Positions 1 through 7,911 of a stretch of DNA of 44,145 bases are shown in pieces. Where the stretch lies: positions 1-44,145 of the forward strand of contig CALXIA010000014.1 of the NCBI GenBank assembly GCA_944388245.1, read 5' to 3'. The position numbers and the translations under genes were made by a program. The notes beneath the pieces were generated by a model. That model had not been told where the DNA came from. It was given only the letters and a program-made list of their open reading frames with translations, and ran no database searches. Each line of letters opens with the position of its first letter. The stretch's first letter is position 1. Source of the stretch: an uncultured Gemmiger sp. (GTDB lineage: Bacteria; Bacillota; Clostridia; Oscillospirales; Ruminococcaceae).

Positions 1-1890
1 AAGAGCCATCCCGACCAGAGCATTGAAGTCAAGTTTGACGGCGAGATCGAGGAGAGCTGGCAGGGCAGCTTCCACCACGTCATCCACAAGAACTACTCCA
101 GCGTCATCGCCGTGCCCAGCGACATGTATGTCCAGGGCTACGACGGGCAGGGCGTGGCCAAGCTGCGCCTGTGGCAGGCCAAGGCCCCCGATTTCGACAT
201 GAAGAGCTTCAACGCCGGCGAGTACGGCAACGCCATCCGCCAGAACGCCTCGGCGGAGCTCATCAGCAAGATCCTCTACCCCAACGACAACCACATGGAG
301 GGCAAGATCCTGCGCCTGCGCCAGCAGTACTTCCTGTCCGCCGCTTCCATCGGCGACATCTGCCAGAACCACCTGGCCCAGTTCGGCAGCCTGGACACCC
401 TGCCCGAGAAGGCGGCCATCCAGCTGAACGACACCCATCCCACCCTGGCCATCCCCGAGCTCATGCGCATCCTGCTGGACGAGTGCGGCTACGGCTGGGA
501 CAAAGCCTTCGACATCTGCCGGCGCACCTTTGCCTACACCAACCACACCGTGATGAGCGAGGCGCTGGAGAAGTGGAACATCGACATCTTCCGCACCACC
601 CTGCCCCGTATCTTCACCATCGTGCAGGAGATGGACCGCCGCTGCCGGGCCGACTTTGAAAAGGCTTTCCCCGGCGACCAGGGCAAGATCGACTACATGG
701 CCATTCTGGGCGACGGCCAGGTGCGCATGGCCAACATCTGCTGCTATGTGTGCCACTCCATCAACGGCGTGTCCAAGCTGCACAGCGAGATCATCAAGGA
801 GAGCGTCTTCCACGACTACTACCTCTACAAGCCCCAGGCCTTCAAGAACGTCACCAACGGCATCGCCTACCGCCGCTGGCTGCTGGCGGGCAACCCGGCG
901 CTGACCGAGCTGCTGTGCGACGTGATCGGCCCCGGCTTCAAGCATGACGCGGCCCAGCTGAGCCGCCTGGCCGCCTTCAAGAACGACAAGAAGGTGCTGG
1001 AGGCTCTGGACAAGGTCAAGCAGGCCAACAAGGCGGAGTTTGCCGCCCACCTGAAAAAGACCACCGGCCAGATCATCGACCCCAATTCCATCTTCGACTG
1101 CCAGGTCAAGCGCATGCACGAGTACAAGCGCCAGCACCTGAACGCCCTGAACATCGCCGCCCAGTACCTGTATCTGAAGGCGAACCCCAATGCCGACGTG
1201 ACCCCCAAGACCTACATCTTCGGCGCCAAGGCGGCCCCCGGCTACTACATGGCCAAGCAGATGATCCGCCTGATCTGCAAGCTGGGCAAACTGATCGACG
1301 AGGACCCGGCTGTGCGGGATAAGCTGCGTGTGGTCTATCTGGAGGACTACTGTGTGAGTTTGTCCGAGCGGCTGATGCCCGCCAGCGAGGTGAGCGAGCA
1401 GATCAGCCTGGCGGGCACCGAGGCCTCCGGCACCGGCAACATGAAGTTCATGCTCAGCGGCGCGATCACCCTGGGCACCCTGGACGGCGCCAACGTGGAG
1501 ATCGTCCAGGCCGCCGGCATGGAGAACGAGATCATCTTCGGCATGCTCACCGAGGAGGTGGAGCATCTCAAGCAGATGGGCTACCATCCCAGCATGTTCA
1601 TCCGCAACGACGACGAGGCCATGCAGGTGCTGAATTTCCTGGAGAAGGGCTTTGGCGGCGACGATTTCCACGAGATCGTCAACAACCTGCGCACCTCCGA
1701 CCCCTATATGGTCATGGCCGACTTCAAGGCCTACCGGCAGGCCCAGCAGAAGGTGCAGCAACTCTATGCCGACCGCACCCTGTGGAACAAGATGAGCCTG
1801 GCCAACATCGCGGGCAGCGGCATCTTCAGCGCCGACCGCAGCGTCATGGATTACGCCAACTATATCTGGCACATCAAACCGGTGCGCTGA
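1..1890 (+). CDS. glgP: Glycogen/maltodextrin phosphorylase, 5' end missing
   Basis: GT35 phosphorylase that releases glucose-1-phosphate from alpha-1,4-glucan ends in the cytoplasm. The reading frame is open from base 1, so the true start lies upstream; 629 residues are present, and the family is usually about 800, so an N-terminal piece is missing. The pyridoxal-phosphate lysine sits in the family motif EASGTGNMKF at codon 482, followed by the conserved GTLDGANVEI stretch. Other typical motifs are QLNDTHPTLAIPELMR and VKRMHEYKRQ. The GTG at 112 is internal and is not a real start. The neighbouring GH13 enzyme supports a role in glycogen or maltodextrin breakdown. Family identity is certain; the preferred substrate (glycogen or maltodextrin) cannot be read from the sequence. 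Confidence 0.96.
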   Translation, partial: KSHPDQSIEVKFDGEIEESWQGSFHHVIHKNYSSVIAVPSDMYVQGYDGQGVAKLRLWQAKAPDFDMKSFNAGEYGNAIRQNASAELISKILYPNDNHMEGKILRLRQQYFLSAASIGDICQNHLAQFGSLDTLPEKAAIQLNDTHPTLAIPELMRILLDECGYGWDKAFDICRRTFAYTNHTVMSEALEKWNIDIFRTTLPRIFTIVQEMDRRCRADFEKAFPGDQGKIDYMAILGDGQVRMANICCYVCHSINGVSKLHSEIIKESVFHDYYLYKPQAFKNVTNGIAYRRWLLAGNPALTELLCDVIGPGFKHDAAQLSRLAAFKNDKKVLEALDKVKQANKAEFAAHLKKTTGQIIDPNSIFDCQVKRMHEYKRQHLNALNIAAQYLYLKANPNADVTPKTYIFGAKAAPGYYMAKQMIRLICKLGKLIDEDPAVRDKLRVVYLEDYCVSLSERLMPASEVSEQISLAGTEASGTGNMKFMLSGAITLGTLDGANVEIVQAAGMENEIIFGMLTEEVEHLKQMGYHPSMFIRNDDEAMQVLNFLEKGFGGDDFHEIVNNLRTSDPYMVMADFKAYRQAQQKVQQLYADRTLWNKMSLANIAGSGIFSADRSVMDYANYIWHIKPVR

Positions 1891-1911
1891 CCGGTCCTGT
1901 ATTCGGCACTC

Positions 1912-1968
1912 CGCCACGCCCTGCGCGCCGCTTTCCGGCCGCGGCGGCGTGGCGTTGCCGTTTTCTGC
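1912..1968 (+). terminator. Hairpin terminator after glycogen phosphorylase
   Basis: CGCCACGCC (1912-1920) pairs with GGCGTGGCG (1946-1954) around a GC-rich loop that can itself fold. It is followed by a broken T run (TTGCCGTTTT). The stem is good, but the U tract is weak and the loop long, so termination may be partial. Confidence 0.5.
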
Positions 1969-2008
1969 CGCGGGGCAGTATCTTGACACAATGGGGTGTT
2001 ACTGGACG

Positions 2009-3829
2009 ATGGATCGTTTATTCAACAGCTTTCTTGACGACTACAAATCGCCTTTCGGGGCGGTGGCGGCGGGCACGCCGGTGCGGCTGCGGCTGACCGT
2101 TCCGGAAAGCTACGGTTTTGTGGAGCCCCGGGTGATCGTGACGCGGGACCGGGGCGAGACCACCGAGTACCGGATGGAATACCAGGGGGTGGACAACGGC
2201 ATCCACCAGTTTGTCTATACCCTGACCCTGGCGCAGGTGGGGTTGTACTTCTACTACTTCGACCTGTACAGCGATTTCCGCAAGCTGACCCGGGGCGGCC
2301 TGGGCGAGGCGCTGGTGACCCGGGACAAACCGGTGCCCTGGCAGCTGACCGTCTACGAGCCCTCCTTCACCACGCCGGACTGGCTCAAGGGCGGGGTGCT
2401 GTACCAGATCTTCCCCGACCGGTTCTGCGAGGGGGTCAAGAACAAGCCCATGCCCTTTGCCGACCGGGTCTACCGGGAGAACAAGCACGGCGAACCCTAC
2501 TTCTGGCCCACCGAGACCGGCGGCTACCTGAACGCGGACTATTTCGGCGGGGACTTTGAGGGCATCCGGCAGAAGCTGCCCTATCTGAAGGACCTGGGGG
2601 TCAGCTGCATCTACCTGAATCCCATCTTCGAGGCCCATTCCAACCACCGGTACAACACCGCCGATTACCTGAACGCCGACCCGCTGCTGGGCACCAACGA
2701 GGAGTTCTCCACCCTCTGCGCCGAGGCGAAAAAGCTGGGCATCCGGATCATTCTGGACGGGGTGTTCAGCCACACCGGGTCGGACAGCCGGTACTTCAAC
2801 AAAGAGGGCCGGTACGGCATCGGCGGGGCCTACCACGACCCCAACAGCCCCTATCGCAGCTGGTACGATTTCGGCCGGCAGTATCCCTGCGGATACCGGT
2901 GCTGGTGGGGCTTCGACACCCTGCCGGAGGTGAACGAGTTTGACCCGGCCTACCAGGAATTCATCTGCGGCAGCGGCGGGGTGATCGACACCTGGATGCG
3001 CCGGGGCGCCAGCGGTTTCCGGCTGGACGTGGCCGACGAGCTGCCGGACAGCTTCATCGAAAAGATCCGGCTGGCGGTCAAGGCCCACGGGCAGGACAGC
3101 TACCTGCTGGGCGAGGTGTGGGAGGACGCCTCCACCAAGGAGGCCTACGGCCAGCGCCGCACCTATCTGCTGGGCCGGGGGCTGGACGCGGTGATGAACT
3201 ATCCCTTCAAAAACGCGGTGCTGGAGTATCTGCGCACCGGCTCGGCCCGCAATGCCGCCGAGCAGATCATGTCCATCTGCGAACACTACCCCCGCCCGGC
3301 GCTGAACGTGCTGATGAACTTCATGTCCACCCACGACACCGAGCGGGCCATCACCGCCCTGGCCGGCGACCCGCTGGGCCAGCACGACCGGTATTGGCAG
3401 AGCGGGCGGCGCATCCCGCCCCAGCGGTACGACCGGGGGGTTCTGCTGCTGGTGCTGGCCTACGCGCTGATCTTTACCCTGCCCGGCGTGCCCTGCATCT
3501 ACTACGGGGACGAGGTGGCCATGCAGGGGTACAAAGACCCCTTCAACCGGGCCTATTTCGACTGGGACAGCCAGGAAAAGCGGGTGCGGCCGGTGCTGCG
3601 CAACCTGGCCCGGATGCGACGGGACTGCGACGCTTTCGTGGACGGCACCCTGGAACTGGTCAAGGCCCAGGGCGGGCTGCTGCATCTGCGCCGCCGCGGC
3701 CGCACCCAGACCGCGGAGATGCTTTTCAACTGCTCCAACTCCCTGATCGCGGAAGAAGCCTTTGGCAAATCCGCCGAGGTGAACCCCTGGGGCTTCACCG
3801 TTCTGGTGGAGGACAACGACGACCTGTGA
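2009..3829 (+). CDS. GH13 alpha-amylase-family enzyme (neopullulanase/maltogenic amylase-like)
   Basis: Cytoplasmic alpha-glucan hydrolase of 606 residues with no signal peptide. An N-terminal beta-sandwich (about 1-120, CBM34-like) precedes the TIM barrel that opens with GVLYQIFPDRF near residue 130. GH13 landmarks are all present: YLNPIFEAHSNHRYNT near 201, GVFSHTG near 250, nucleophile Asp340 in GFRLDVADEL, acid/base Glu369 in LLGEVWED, and the transition-state Asp443 in STHDTE. This pattern fits neopullulanase, cyclomaltodextrinase or maltogenic amylase. ATG 2009 was chosen because homology-like sequence (FNSF, YKSPFGAV) begins just after it; GTG 1949 and ATG 1991 are in-frame alternatives. 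It probably feeds the phosphorylase upstream with debranched or linear dextrins. The exact specificity is not visible. Confidence 0.9.
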   Translation: MDRLFNSFLDDYKSPFGAVAAGTPVRLRLTVPESYGFVEPRVIVTRDRGETTEYRMEYQGVDNGIHQFVYTLTLAQVGLYFYYFDLYSDFRKLTRGGLGEALVTRDKPVPWQLTVYEPSFTTPDWLKGGVLYQIFPDRFCEGVKNKPMPFADRVYRENKHGEPYFWPTETGGYLNADYFGGDFEGIRQKLPYLKDLGVSCIYLNPIFEAHSNHRYNTADYLNADPLLGTNEEFSTLCAEAKKLGIRIILDGVFSHTGSDSRYFNKEGRYGIGGAYHDPNSPYRSWYDFGRQYPCGYRCWWGFDTLPEVNEFDPAYQEFICGSGGVIDTWMRRGASGFRLDVADELPDSFIEKIRLAVKAHGQDSYLLGEVWEDASTKEAYGQRRTYLLGRGLDAVMNYPFKNAVLEYLRTGSARNAAEQIMSICEHYPRPALNVLMNFMSTHDTERAITALAGDPLGQHDRYWQSGRRIPPQRYDRGVLLLVLAYALIFTLPGVPCIYYGDEVAMQGYKDPFNRAYFDWDSQEKRVRPVLRNLARMRRDCDAFVDGTLELVKAQGGLLHLRRRGRTQTAEMLFNCSNSLIAEEAFGKSAEVNPWGFTVLVEDNDDL

Positions 3830-3833
3830 GCGC

Positions 3834-3870
3834 AAAAACCGGACATGTTGTTTCCACATGTCCGGTTTTT
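3834..3870. terminator. Perfect 15-bp bidirectional terminator
   Basis: Positions 3834-3848 and 3856-3870 form a perfect 15-bp stem (AAAAACCGGACATGT and its complement) around a 7-base loop. The A5 and T5 ends give a U tract in both directions. It lies 5 bases after the GH13 stop and ends that transcript. Confidence 0.9.
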
Positions 3871-3920
3871 CTGCTGGTATCGGCCGGGATTTTCGCAAAA
3901 AGTATTGTATGGTTTGCGAC

Positions 3921-3966
3921 TTGTATTCCCCGCCGGGATTTTTTACAATAATCGTAATTGAACGAT
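3921..3966 (+). promoter_or_regulatory. Candidate promoter of the DUF5107 gene with a small inverted repeat
   Basis: TTGTAT (3921-3926), a 17-base spacer and TACAAT (3944-3949) resemble a sigma-A promoter with a weak -35. Directly downstream, ATCGT (3951-3955) and ACGAT (3962-3966) form an inverted repeat around the expected transcription start, which could be an operator or chance. Confidence 0.45.
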
Positions 3967-4046
3967 CGTGTGGCCGGACGGGGCTTTCTCCCCGCCGGCC
4001 TTTTCCCCCTCTGCCCGCTGCCTGCGCGCAGCAAGGAGACCGCTTT

Positions 4047-6095
4047 ATGGAAATCGCACTGGAAACCCTGACCCTGCCCGGCGCGGCCCTCGGCCCGCAA
4101 AATCCCCTGCCCCGTTTCCGTGACCCGCAGCATGACCGCGCCCCTGCCAGCGACGGCACCCTGACCGCCGAGCAGCTGGAAGGCTTTGGCAAATACAACG
4201 GCGCCCGGCTGCTGCCCTACTGTGCCCAGGACCGCTTCACCTTCGACAAGCCTTTGCGGGACTACCCGGCCATCCGGATGGAAAACCGGCGGCTGCGGGC
4301 GCTGTTTCTGCCCGGCTTCGGCGGCCGGCTCTGGTCGCTGTACGACAAAAAGCTGGGCCGGGAGCTGCTGTTCCGCAACCCGGTGATCCAGCCCGCCAAT
4401 TTGGCGCTGCGCTGCGCCTGGATGAGCGGCGGCATCGAGTGGAACGTGGGCCAGCTGGGCCACGCCTACTCCACCTGTGACGACGTGTTCTTCGCCCGCT
4501 GCACCGATCCGGAGGGCCGGCCCTTCCTGCGTCTGTACGACTATCTGCGCACCACCGGCCTGGTCTGGCAGGTGGACTTTCATTTTCCCGACGAGGACAG
4601 CGCCTTTCTGGCGGCCCATGTGCGGGTGATCAACCCCACCTCCCGCACCGCGCCGCTCTACTGGTGGACCAACACCGCCGTGCCCGAGACCGACGCCCGG
4701 ATCCTCAGCGGCTGCGGGGAGGTCATCTACATCAACCCCAACACCCTGACCAAAGAGGGCACGGTGCACGGGTACGGCGCGGCCCGGATGCCCCATCTGC
4801 CCCCGCTGGGCCAGGCGGATGTGAGCTATCCCGCCAGCTTCCCCTACTCCAACGAGTATTTCTTCCAGAACCCGCCCTCCGCCCCGGCCCCCTGGGAGGC
4901 CGCCCTCTACCCGGACGGTTTCGCCTTTGTGGAGCGCAGCACCCAGCCGCTGCGCATCCGGAAGATGTTCTGCTGGGGGATGCACAAGGGCGGCCGCAAC
5001 TGGCAGGACCATCTGGCGCTGCCCGGCCAGGGCGCCTATGTGGAGATCCAGGCGGGGCTGTCCCCCACCCAGTGCCACGGGGCGAACATGGCCCCCGGCG
5101 CGGTGCTGCGGTTCACCCAGTGCTTCGGCAGCATGGAACTGGACCCGGCCCTCTGGAAAGAACGCGACTGGGACAAGGCCGCCCGCCTGACCGGCGAGGG
5201 GGCGGAGCAGGCGCTGCCCGCCGCCCGGCTGGCACAGCTGGACGCGGTGTACACCTCCCTGGAGGACGCCCCGCAGACCGAACTGCTGCACCGGGGCCAC
5301 GGCTGGGGCGCGCTGGAACAGCGCCGCCGGGCCCGCATGGGGGAGCCCGCGCTGCCCGGCTGGCCGGAGGACGGGACCGAAACGGCCTATTCCCCGGAGG
5401 AGCAGCCTTGGGTGCAGCTGCTGGAGGAAGGGCGGATGGAGCCGCTTGCCCCGGGGCAGCTGCCGCTCAGCTGGATGACCGACCCGGCCTGGCGTCCCCT
5501 GCTGGCCGACGCCCACCAGACCGATCCCTCCAACCCGGCGGTGGCCGCCGCGTTCGGTGTGCTGGAATACGAGAACGAAAACTGGGAGGAGGGCGCCGCC
5601 GTCTGGCGGGAAAACTGGAACACGCGTCCCACCGCCATCGTCTGCCGGTGCCTGGCCCAGAACAGCCTGCGCCGGGGCCGGGAGCCCCAGGCCCGGGAAC
5701 TGATGCGGCAGGCCATGTCCCTGCAGGGGGACGCGCCTCATCCCGCGCTGGCCGCCGAGTACCTGACCATGCTGCAGGCCCAAAGCCGCTGGCAGGAATT
5801 GTGGGACGCCTTCTCCGCCCTGCCGGAAGCGGTGCAGCAGGACGAGCGGGTGATGATATTGGCCGCCACCGCCGCCGGCCATCTGGAACAGGACGAATTT
5901 CTGGACCGGGTGTTCGCCCATCCCTTTGCCGTGATCCGGGAGGGCGAGACCCAGCTGACCGACGTGTGGTTCGCCGCCATGGCCCGCCGCAAGGCCGCCG
6001 CCGAGGGGCGGGAGGACCTGGACGCGGTGGAGCGGGAGGTGCGGGCCACCATGGCCCCGCCCGATACCATCGACTTCCGGCTGACCGGCCGATAA
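4047..6095 (+). CDS. DUF5107 domain protein with C-terminal TPR-like helices
   Basis: This 682-residue protein looks like the DUF5107 family, often found near carbohydrate-active enzymes and commonly followed by TPR repeats; its biochemical function is unknown to me. Residues about 1-360 contain the aromatic- and Gly-rich beta-type sequence typical of the domain (LPGFGGRLWSLYDKK, SGGIEWNVGQLGH, WWTNTAVPET). From about 480 onward the sequence becomes Ala/Leu/Trp-rich helical hairpins consistent with TPR-like repeats (for example NPAVAAAFGVLEYENENWEE). No signal peptide is seen, so it is probably cytoplasmic. ATG 4047 is preceded by AAGGAG at 4033-4038; an open frame reaches further upstream, but only through the terminator. 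Flanking terminators make it a single-gene unit. Position after two alpha-glucan genes hints at carbohydrate metabolism. Confidence 0.75.
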   Translation: MEIALETLTLPGAALGPQNPLPRFRDPQHDRAPASDGTLTAEQLEGFGKYNGARLLPYCAQDRFTFDKPLRDYPAIRMENRRLRALFLPGFGGRLWSLYDKKLGRELLFRNPVIQPANLALRCAWMSGGIEWNVGQLGHAYSTCDDVFFARCTDPEGRPFLRLYDYLRTTGLVWQVDFHFPDEDSAFLAAHVRVINPTSRTAPLYWWTNTAVPETDARILSGCGEVIYINPNTLTKEGTVHGYGAARMPHLPPLGQADVSYPASFPYSNEYFFQNPPSAPAPWEAALYPDGFAFVERSTQPLRIRKMFCWGMHKGGRNWQDHLALPGQGAYVEIQAGLSPTQCHGANMAPGAVLRFTQCFGSMELDPALWKERDWDKAARLTGEGAEQALPAARLAQLDAVYTSLEDAPQTELLHRGHGWGALEQRRRARMGEPALPGWPEDGTETAYSPEEQPWVQLLEEGRMEPLAPGQLPLSWMTDPAWRPLLADAHQTDPSNPAVAAAFGVLEYENENWEEGAAVWRENWNTRPTAIVCRCLAQNSLRRGREPQARELMRQAMSLQGDAPHPALAAEYLTMLQAQSRWQELWDAFSALPEAVQQDERVMILAATAAGHLEQDEFLDRVFAHPFAVIREGETQLTDVWFAAMARRKAAAEGREDLDAVEREVRATMAPPDTIDFRLTGR

Positions 6096-6104
6096 ACCCG
6101 ATTT

Positions 6105-6137
6105 CCGGGGGACGCTGCGCGTCCCCCGGTTTGTTTT
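6105..6137 (+). terminator. Terminator after the DUF5107 gene
   Basis: CCGGGGGACGC (6105-6115) pairs perfectly with GCGTCCCCCGG (6119-6129) around a TGC loop, followed by TTTGTTTT. Confidence 0.9.
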
Positions 6138-6147
6138 GCGGCAAAAG

Positions 6148-6180
6148 TTGTAAACCCCTTTGTGGATTTTGTGTTGACGG
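6148..6180 (+). promoter_or_regulatory. Probable BirA operator upstream of birA
   Basis: The left half TTGTAAACC (6148-6156) is a perfect match to the half-site of the known bacterial BirA signal (TTGTAAACC-N14/15-GGTTTACAA). After 15 bases comes TGTTGACGG (6172-6180), which matches the right half at 5 of 9 positions. The right half overlaps the -35 of the birA promoter, the geometry expected for repression. The second half is degenerate, so this is a likely but unproven site. Confidence 0.6.
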
Positions 6181-6203
6181 CAGTGCGCGGCAGCCGGTAT
6201 AAT
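6174..6203 (+). promoter_or_regulatory. Promoter of birA-bioY
   Basis: TTGACG (6174-6179), an 18-base spacer and a perfect TATAAT (6198-6203). It lies about 36 bases before the birA ATG and overlaps the putative BirA operator. Confidence 0.85.
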
Positions 6204-6238
6204 GGCCGCGGAAACTCAAAGCCAAGGAGGCGATTGTC

Positions 6239-7213
6239 ATGCCCACCACCCGGCAGGCCCTGCTGGCGATGCTCAGCGCCCAGCCGGGGCGGGATGTGTC
6301 CGGCCAGGCGCTGGCCGACCAGCTGGGGGTGAGCCGGGCGGCGGTGCACAAGGCGGCCGCCGCGCTGCAAAAGCAGGGATACGCCATCCGGGCGGTGAGC
6401 GGCCGGGGCTACCGGCTGGAATCGGAGAGCGACTGCCTGACCGGGGAGGAACTGGCGCTTTTGTGGCCCCACCGTCCCGGCCGGGCGCTGGAACAGGTGG
6501 ATTCCACCAACCGGGAGATGCGGCGGATGCTGCTGGACGGCGCACCCCACGGCACCCTGGTGGTGGCCGGGGCCCAGACCGAGGGCCGGGGCCGGATGGG
6601 GCGGGTGTTCCTGAGCCCGCCGGGTGGGGTGTACCTGAGCCTGCTGCTCTGCCCGGACCCGGACCAGCCCGGCGACGGCACCGCGGTGACCGCGGCCGCG
6701 GCGGTGGCAGCGGCCCGGGCGGTGGAACGGCTCTGCGGGCGCGAGCTGCGGATCAAATGGGTGAACGATCTGTACTGGAATGGGCGCAAGGTGGGCGGTA
6801 TCCTGACCGAAGGGCTGCTGGATATGGAGAGCGGCCGGCCCAGCCAGGTGATCGTGGGCATCGGGATCAACCTGCGCACCCCCGCCGCTCTGCTGGCCGA
6901 CGCGCCGGAAGCCGGCAGCCTGTTTCCCGCCGGGGCGGCGCCCTGCGGCCGGGCGCGGCTGGCCGCCGCCATTGCCGAAGAACTGCTGCGCTGGGACGGC
7001 TCCCCTGCCTGGTGGGAGGAGTACCGGGCCCGCAGCCTGGTGCTGGGGCACTGGCTCACCGTGACCGAGCCGGACGGCAGCCGCTACACCGCCCGGGCCA
7101 TTGCCATCGACGACGCCGGGCGGCTGGTAGTGCGTCTGGCGGGCGGCGGCGCCCGCGCGCTGCGCAGCGGCGAGGTGCGCACCCGGCCCGCGCCCCGGCC
7201 CGGCGAAACCTGA
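6239..7213 (+). CDS. birA: Bifunctional biotin--[acetyl-CoA carboxylase] ligase / biotin repressor BirA
   Basis: The 324-residue protein has the two-part BirA architecture. Residues about 1-60 form a winged helix-turn-helix (SGQALADQLGVSRAAVHKA), so it can bind DNA. The rest is the biotin protein ligase domain: STNREMRR near 86, the biotinyl-AMP loop GRGRMGR at about 116-122, and KWVNDLYWNGRKVGGIL near 173-190. A C-terminal SH3-like domain follows. It activates biotin with ATP and transfers it to carboxylase carrier domains in the cytoplasm. The start is fixed by AAGGAGG at 6224-6230. The repressor domain, the operator-like element at 6148-6180 and the adjacent biotin importer gene bioY make feedback control by biotin likely. 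Confidence 0.95.
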   Translation: MPTTRQALLAMLSAQPGRDVSGQALADQLGVSRAAVHKAAAALQKQGYAIRAVSGRGYRLESESDCLTGEELALLWPHRPGRALEQVDSTNREMRRMLLDGAPHGTLVVAGAQTEGRGRMGRVFLSPPGGVYLSLLLCPDPDQPGDGTAVTAAAAVAAARAVERLCGRELRIKWVNDLYWNGRKVGGILTEGLLDMESGRPSQVIVGIGINLRTPAALLADAPEAGSLFPAGAAPCGRARLAAAIAEELLRWDGSPAWWEEYRARSLVLGHWLTVTEPDGSRYTARAIAIDDAGRLVVRLAGGGARALRSGEVRTRPAPRPGET

Positions 7214-7231
7214 TATACTCTGGAGGATGTT

Positions 7232-7759
7232 ATGAAGACCACGACCAAAACCCGTCAACTCACCACCGCGGCCCTGTGCGCCGCCCTGCTCTGCGTGATC
7301 GCCCCCTGGAGCATCGTCATCGGCCCGGTCAGCCTGACCCTGGCGGTGTTCGGGGTCTTCTTCGCCGGCGCGATGCTGGCCTCCCCCGGGATGGCCGCCG
7401 CGGCGGTGCTGGTCTATATGGCGCTGGGCGCGGTGGGGCTACCGGTGTTCAGCAACAACATGGGCGGCGTGCAGGTGCTGGCCGGGGTCACCGGCGGGTT
7501 TCTCTGGGCCTACCCGGTGATGGCCGCGATGTTGGCGGCCGCCTGCCGGCACTGGCAATCCCTGGCGCCCCGGCTGGGCGCGGTGCTGCTGGGCCAGCTG
7601 GTCTGCTACGCCCTGGGCACCGCCTGGTTTATGTTCGTCATGCAGATGGGGCTGCTGCCCAGCCTGACCGCCTGCGTCTTTCCCTTTATCCTGCCGGACT
7701 TTCTCAAGGGGCTGGCGGCGGTGCTGCTGGCCCGCGCGCTGCGCGCCCGGCTGGGTTGA
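7232..7759 (+). CDS. bioY: Biotin transporter BioY (ECF S component)
   Basis: Integral membrane protein of 175 residues with about six hydrophobic segments. It matches BioY by length and by family motifs such as VSLTLAVFGVFFAGAML and the Gly/Pro-rich ALGAVGLPVFSNNMGGVQVL followed by GGFLWAY. BioY binds biotin in the membrane and normally works with shared EcfA/EcfA'/EcfT energy-coupling subunits, which are not in this window. The gene lies 18 bases after birA with TGGAGG upstream of the ATG, so the two are one transcript. The pair suggests the organism salvages biotin and controls uptake with its own ligase-repressor. Confidence 0.94.
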   Translation: MKTTTKTRQLTTAALCAALLCVIAPWSIVIGPVSLTLAVFGVFFAGAMLASPGMAAAAVLVYMALGAVGLPVFSNNMGGVQVLAGVTGGFLWAYPVMAAMLAAACRHWQSLAPRLGAVLLGQLVCYALGTAWFMFVMQMGLLPSLTACVFPFILPDFLKGLAAVLLARALRARLG

Positions 7760-7783
7760 CACGCCCTCTGTTTCCGGATTTTT

Positions 7784-7826
7784 CCGCTTTGAACGGCCTG
7801 CCCGTTCAAAGCGGTTTTTCGTTTTT
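7784..7826 (+). terminator. Terminator after bioY
   Basis: CCGCTTTGAACGG (7784-7796) pairs perfectly with CCGTTCAAAGCGG (7802-7814), followed by TTTTTCGTTTTT. Confidence 0.92.
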
Positions 7827-7834
7827 CGGTCTCG

Positions 7835-7863
7835 TTGACAGGGCGGAAAACGGGTGGTATAGT
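7835..7863 (+). promoter_or_regulatory. Promoter of the feoAB gene
   Basis: Perfect TTGACA (7835-7840), a 17-base spacer and TATAGT (7858-7863), about 49 bases before the feoAB start. I did not find a convincing Fur or DtxR/IdeR box overlapping it. Confidence 0.85.
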
Positions 7864-7911
7864 AGGTGGGTAAAATGCGGAATTTTGCAGCAAAAGCGAG
7901 GAGGATGCAGG

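Noticed and set aside
1983-1988. Perfect TTGACA before the GH13 gene
   Set aside because: No acceptable -10 at 16-18 bases; the position would fall on the start codon.
1949-2008. Longer N terminus of the GH13 protein from GTG 1949
   Set aside because: It overlaps the upstream hairpin and gives no family-like residues. ATG 1991 remains a weaker alternative.
2018-4198. Long minus-strand open frame opposite the GH13 gene
   Set aside because: It reads as GC-rich shadow sequence (Gly/Val/Pro/Arg-rich, no motif), crosses a terminator, and lies opposite a well-defined enzyme.
3795-5921. Long minus-strand open frame opposite the DUF5107 gene
   Set aside because: Same kind of low-complexity antisense shadow; no ribosome binding site or family motif.
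6202-7911. Upstream extension of the feoAB frame
   Set aside because: It lies over birA and bioY in another frame and through the bioY terminator; the FeoA motif starts at ATG 7912 with its own ribosome binding site.
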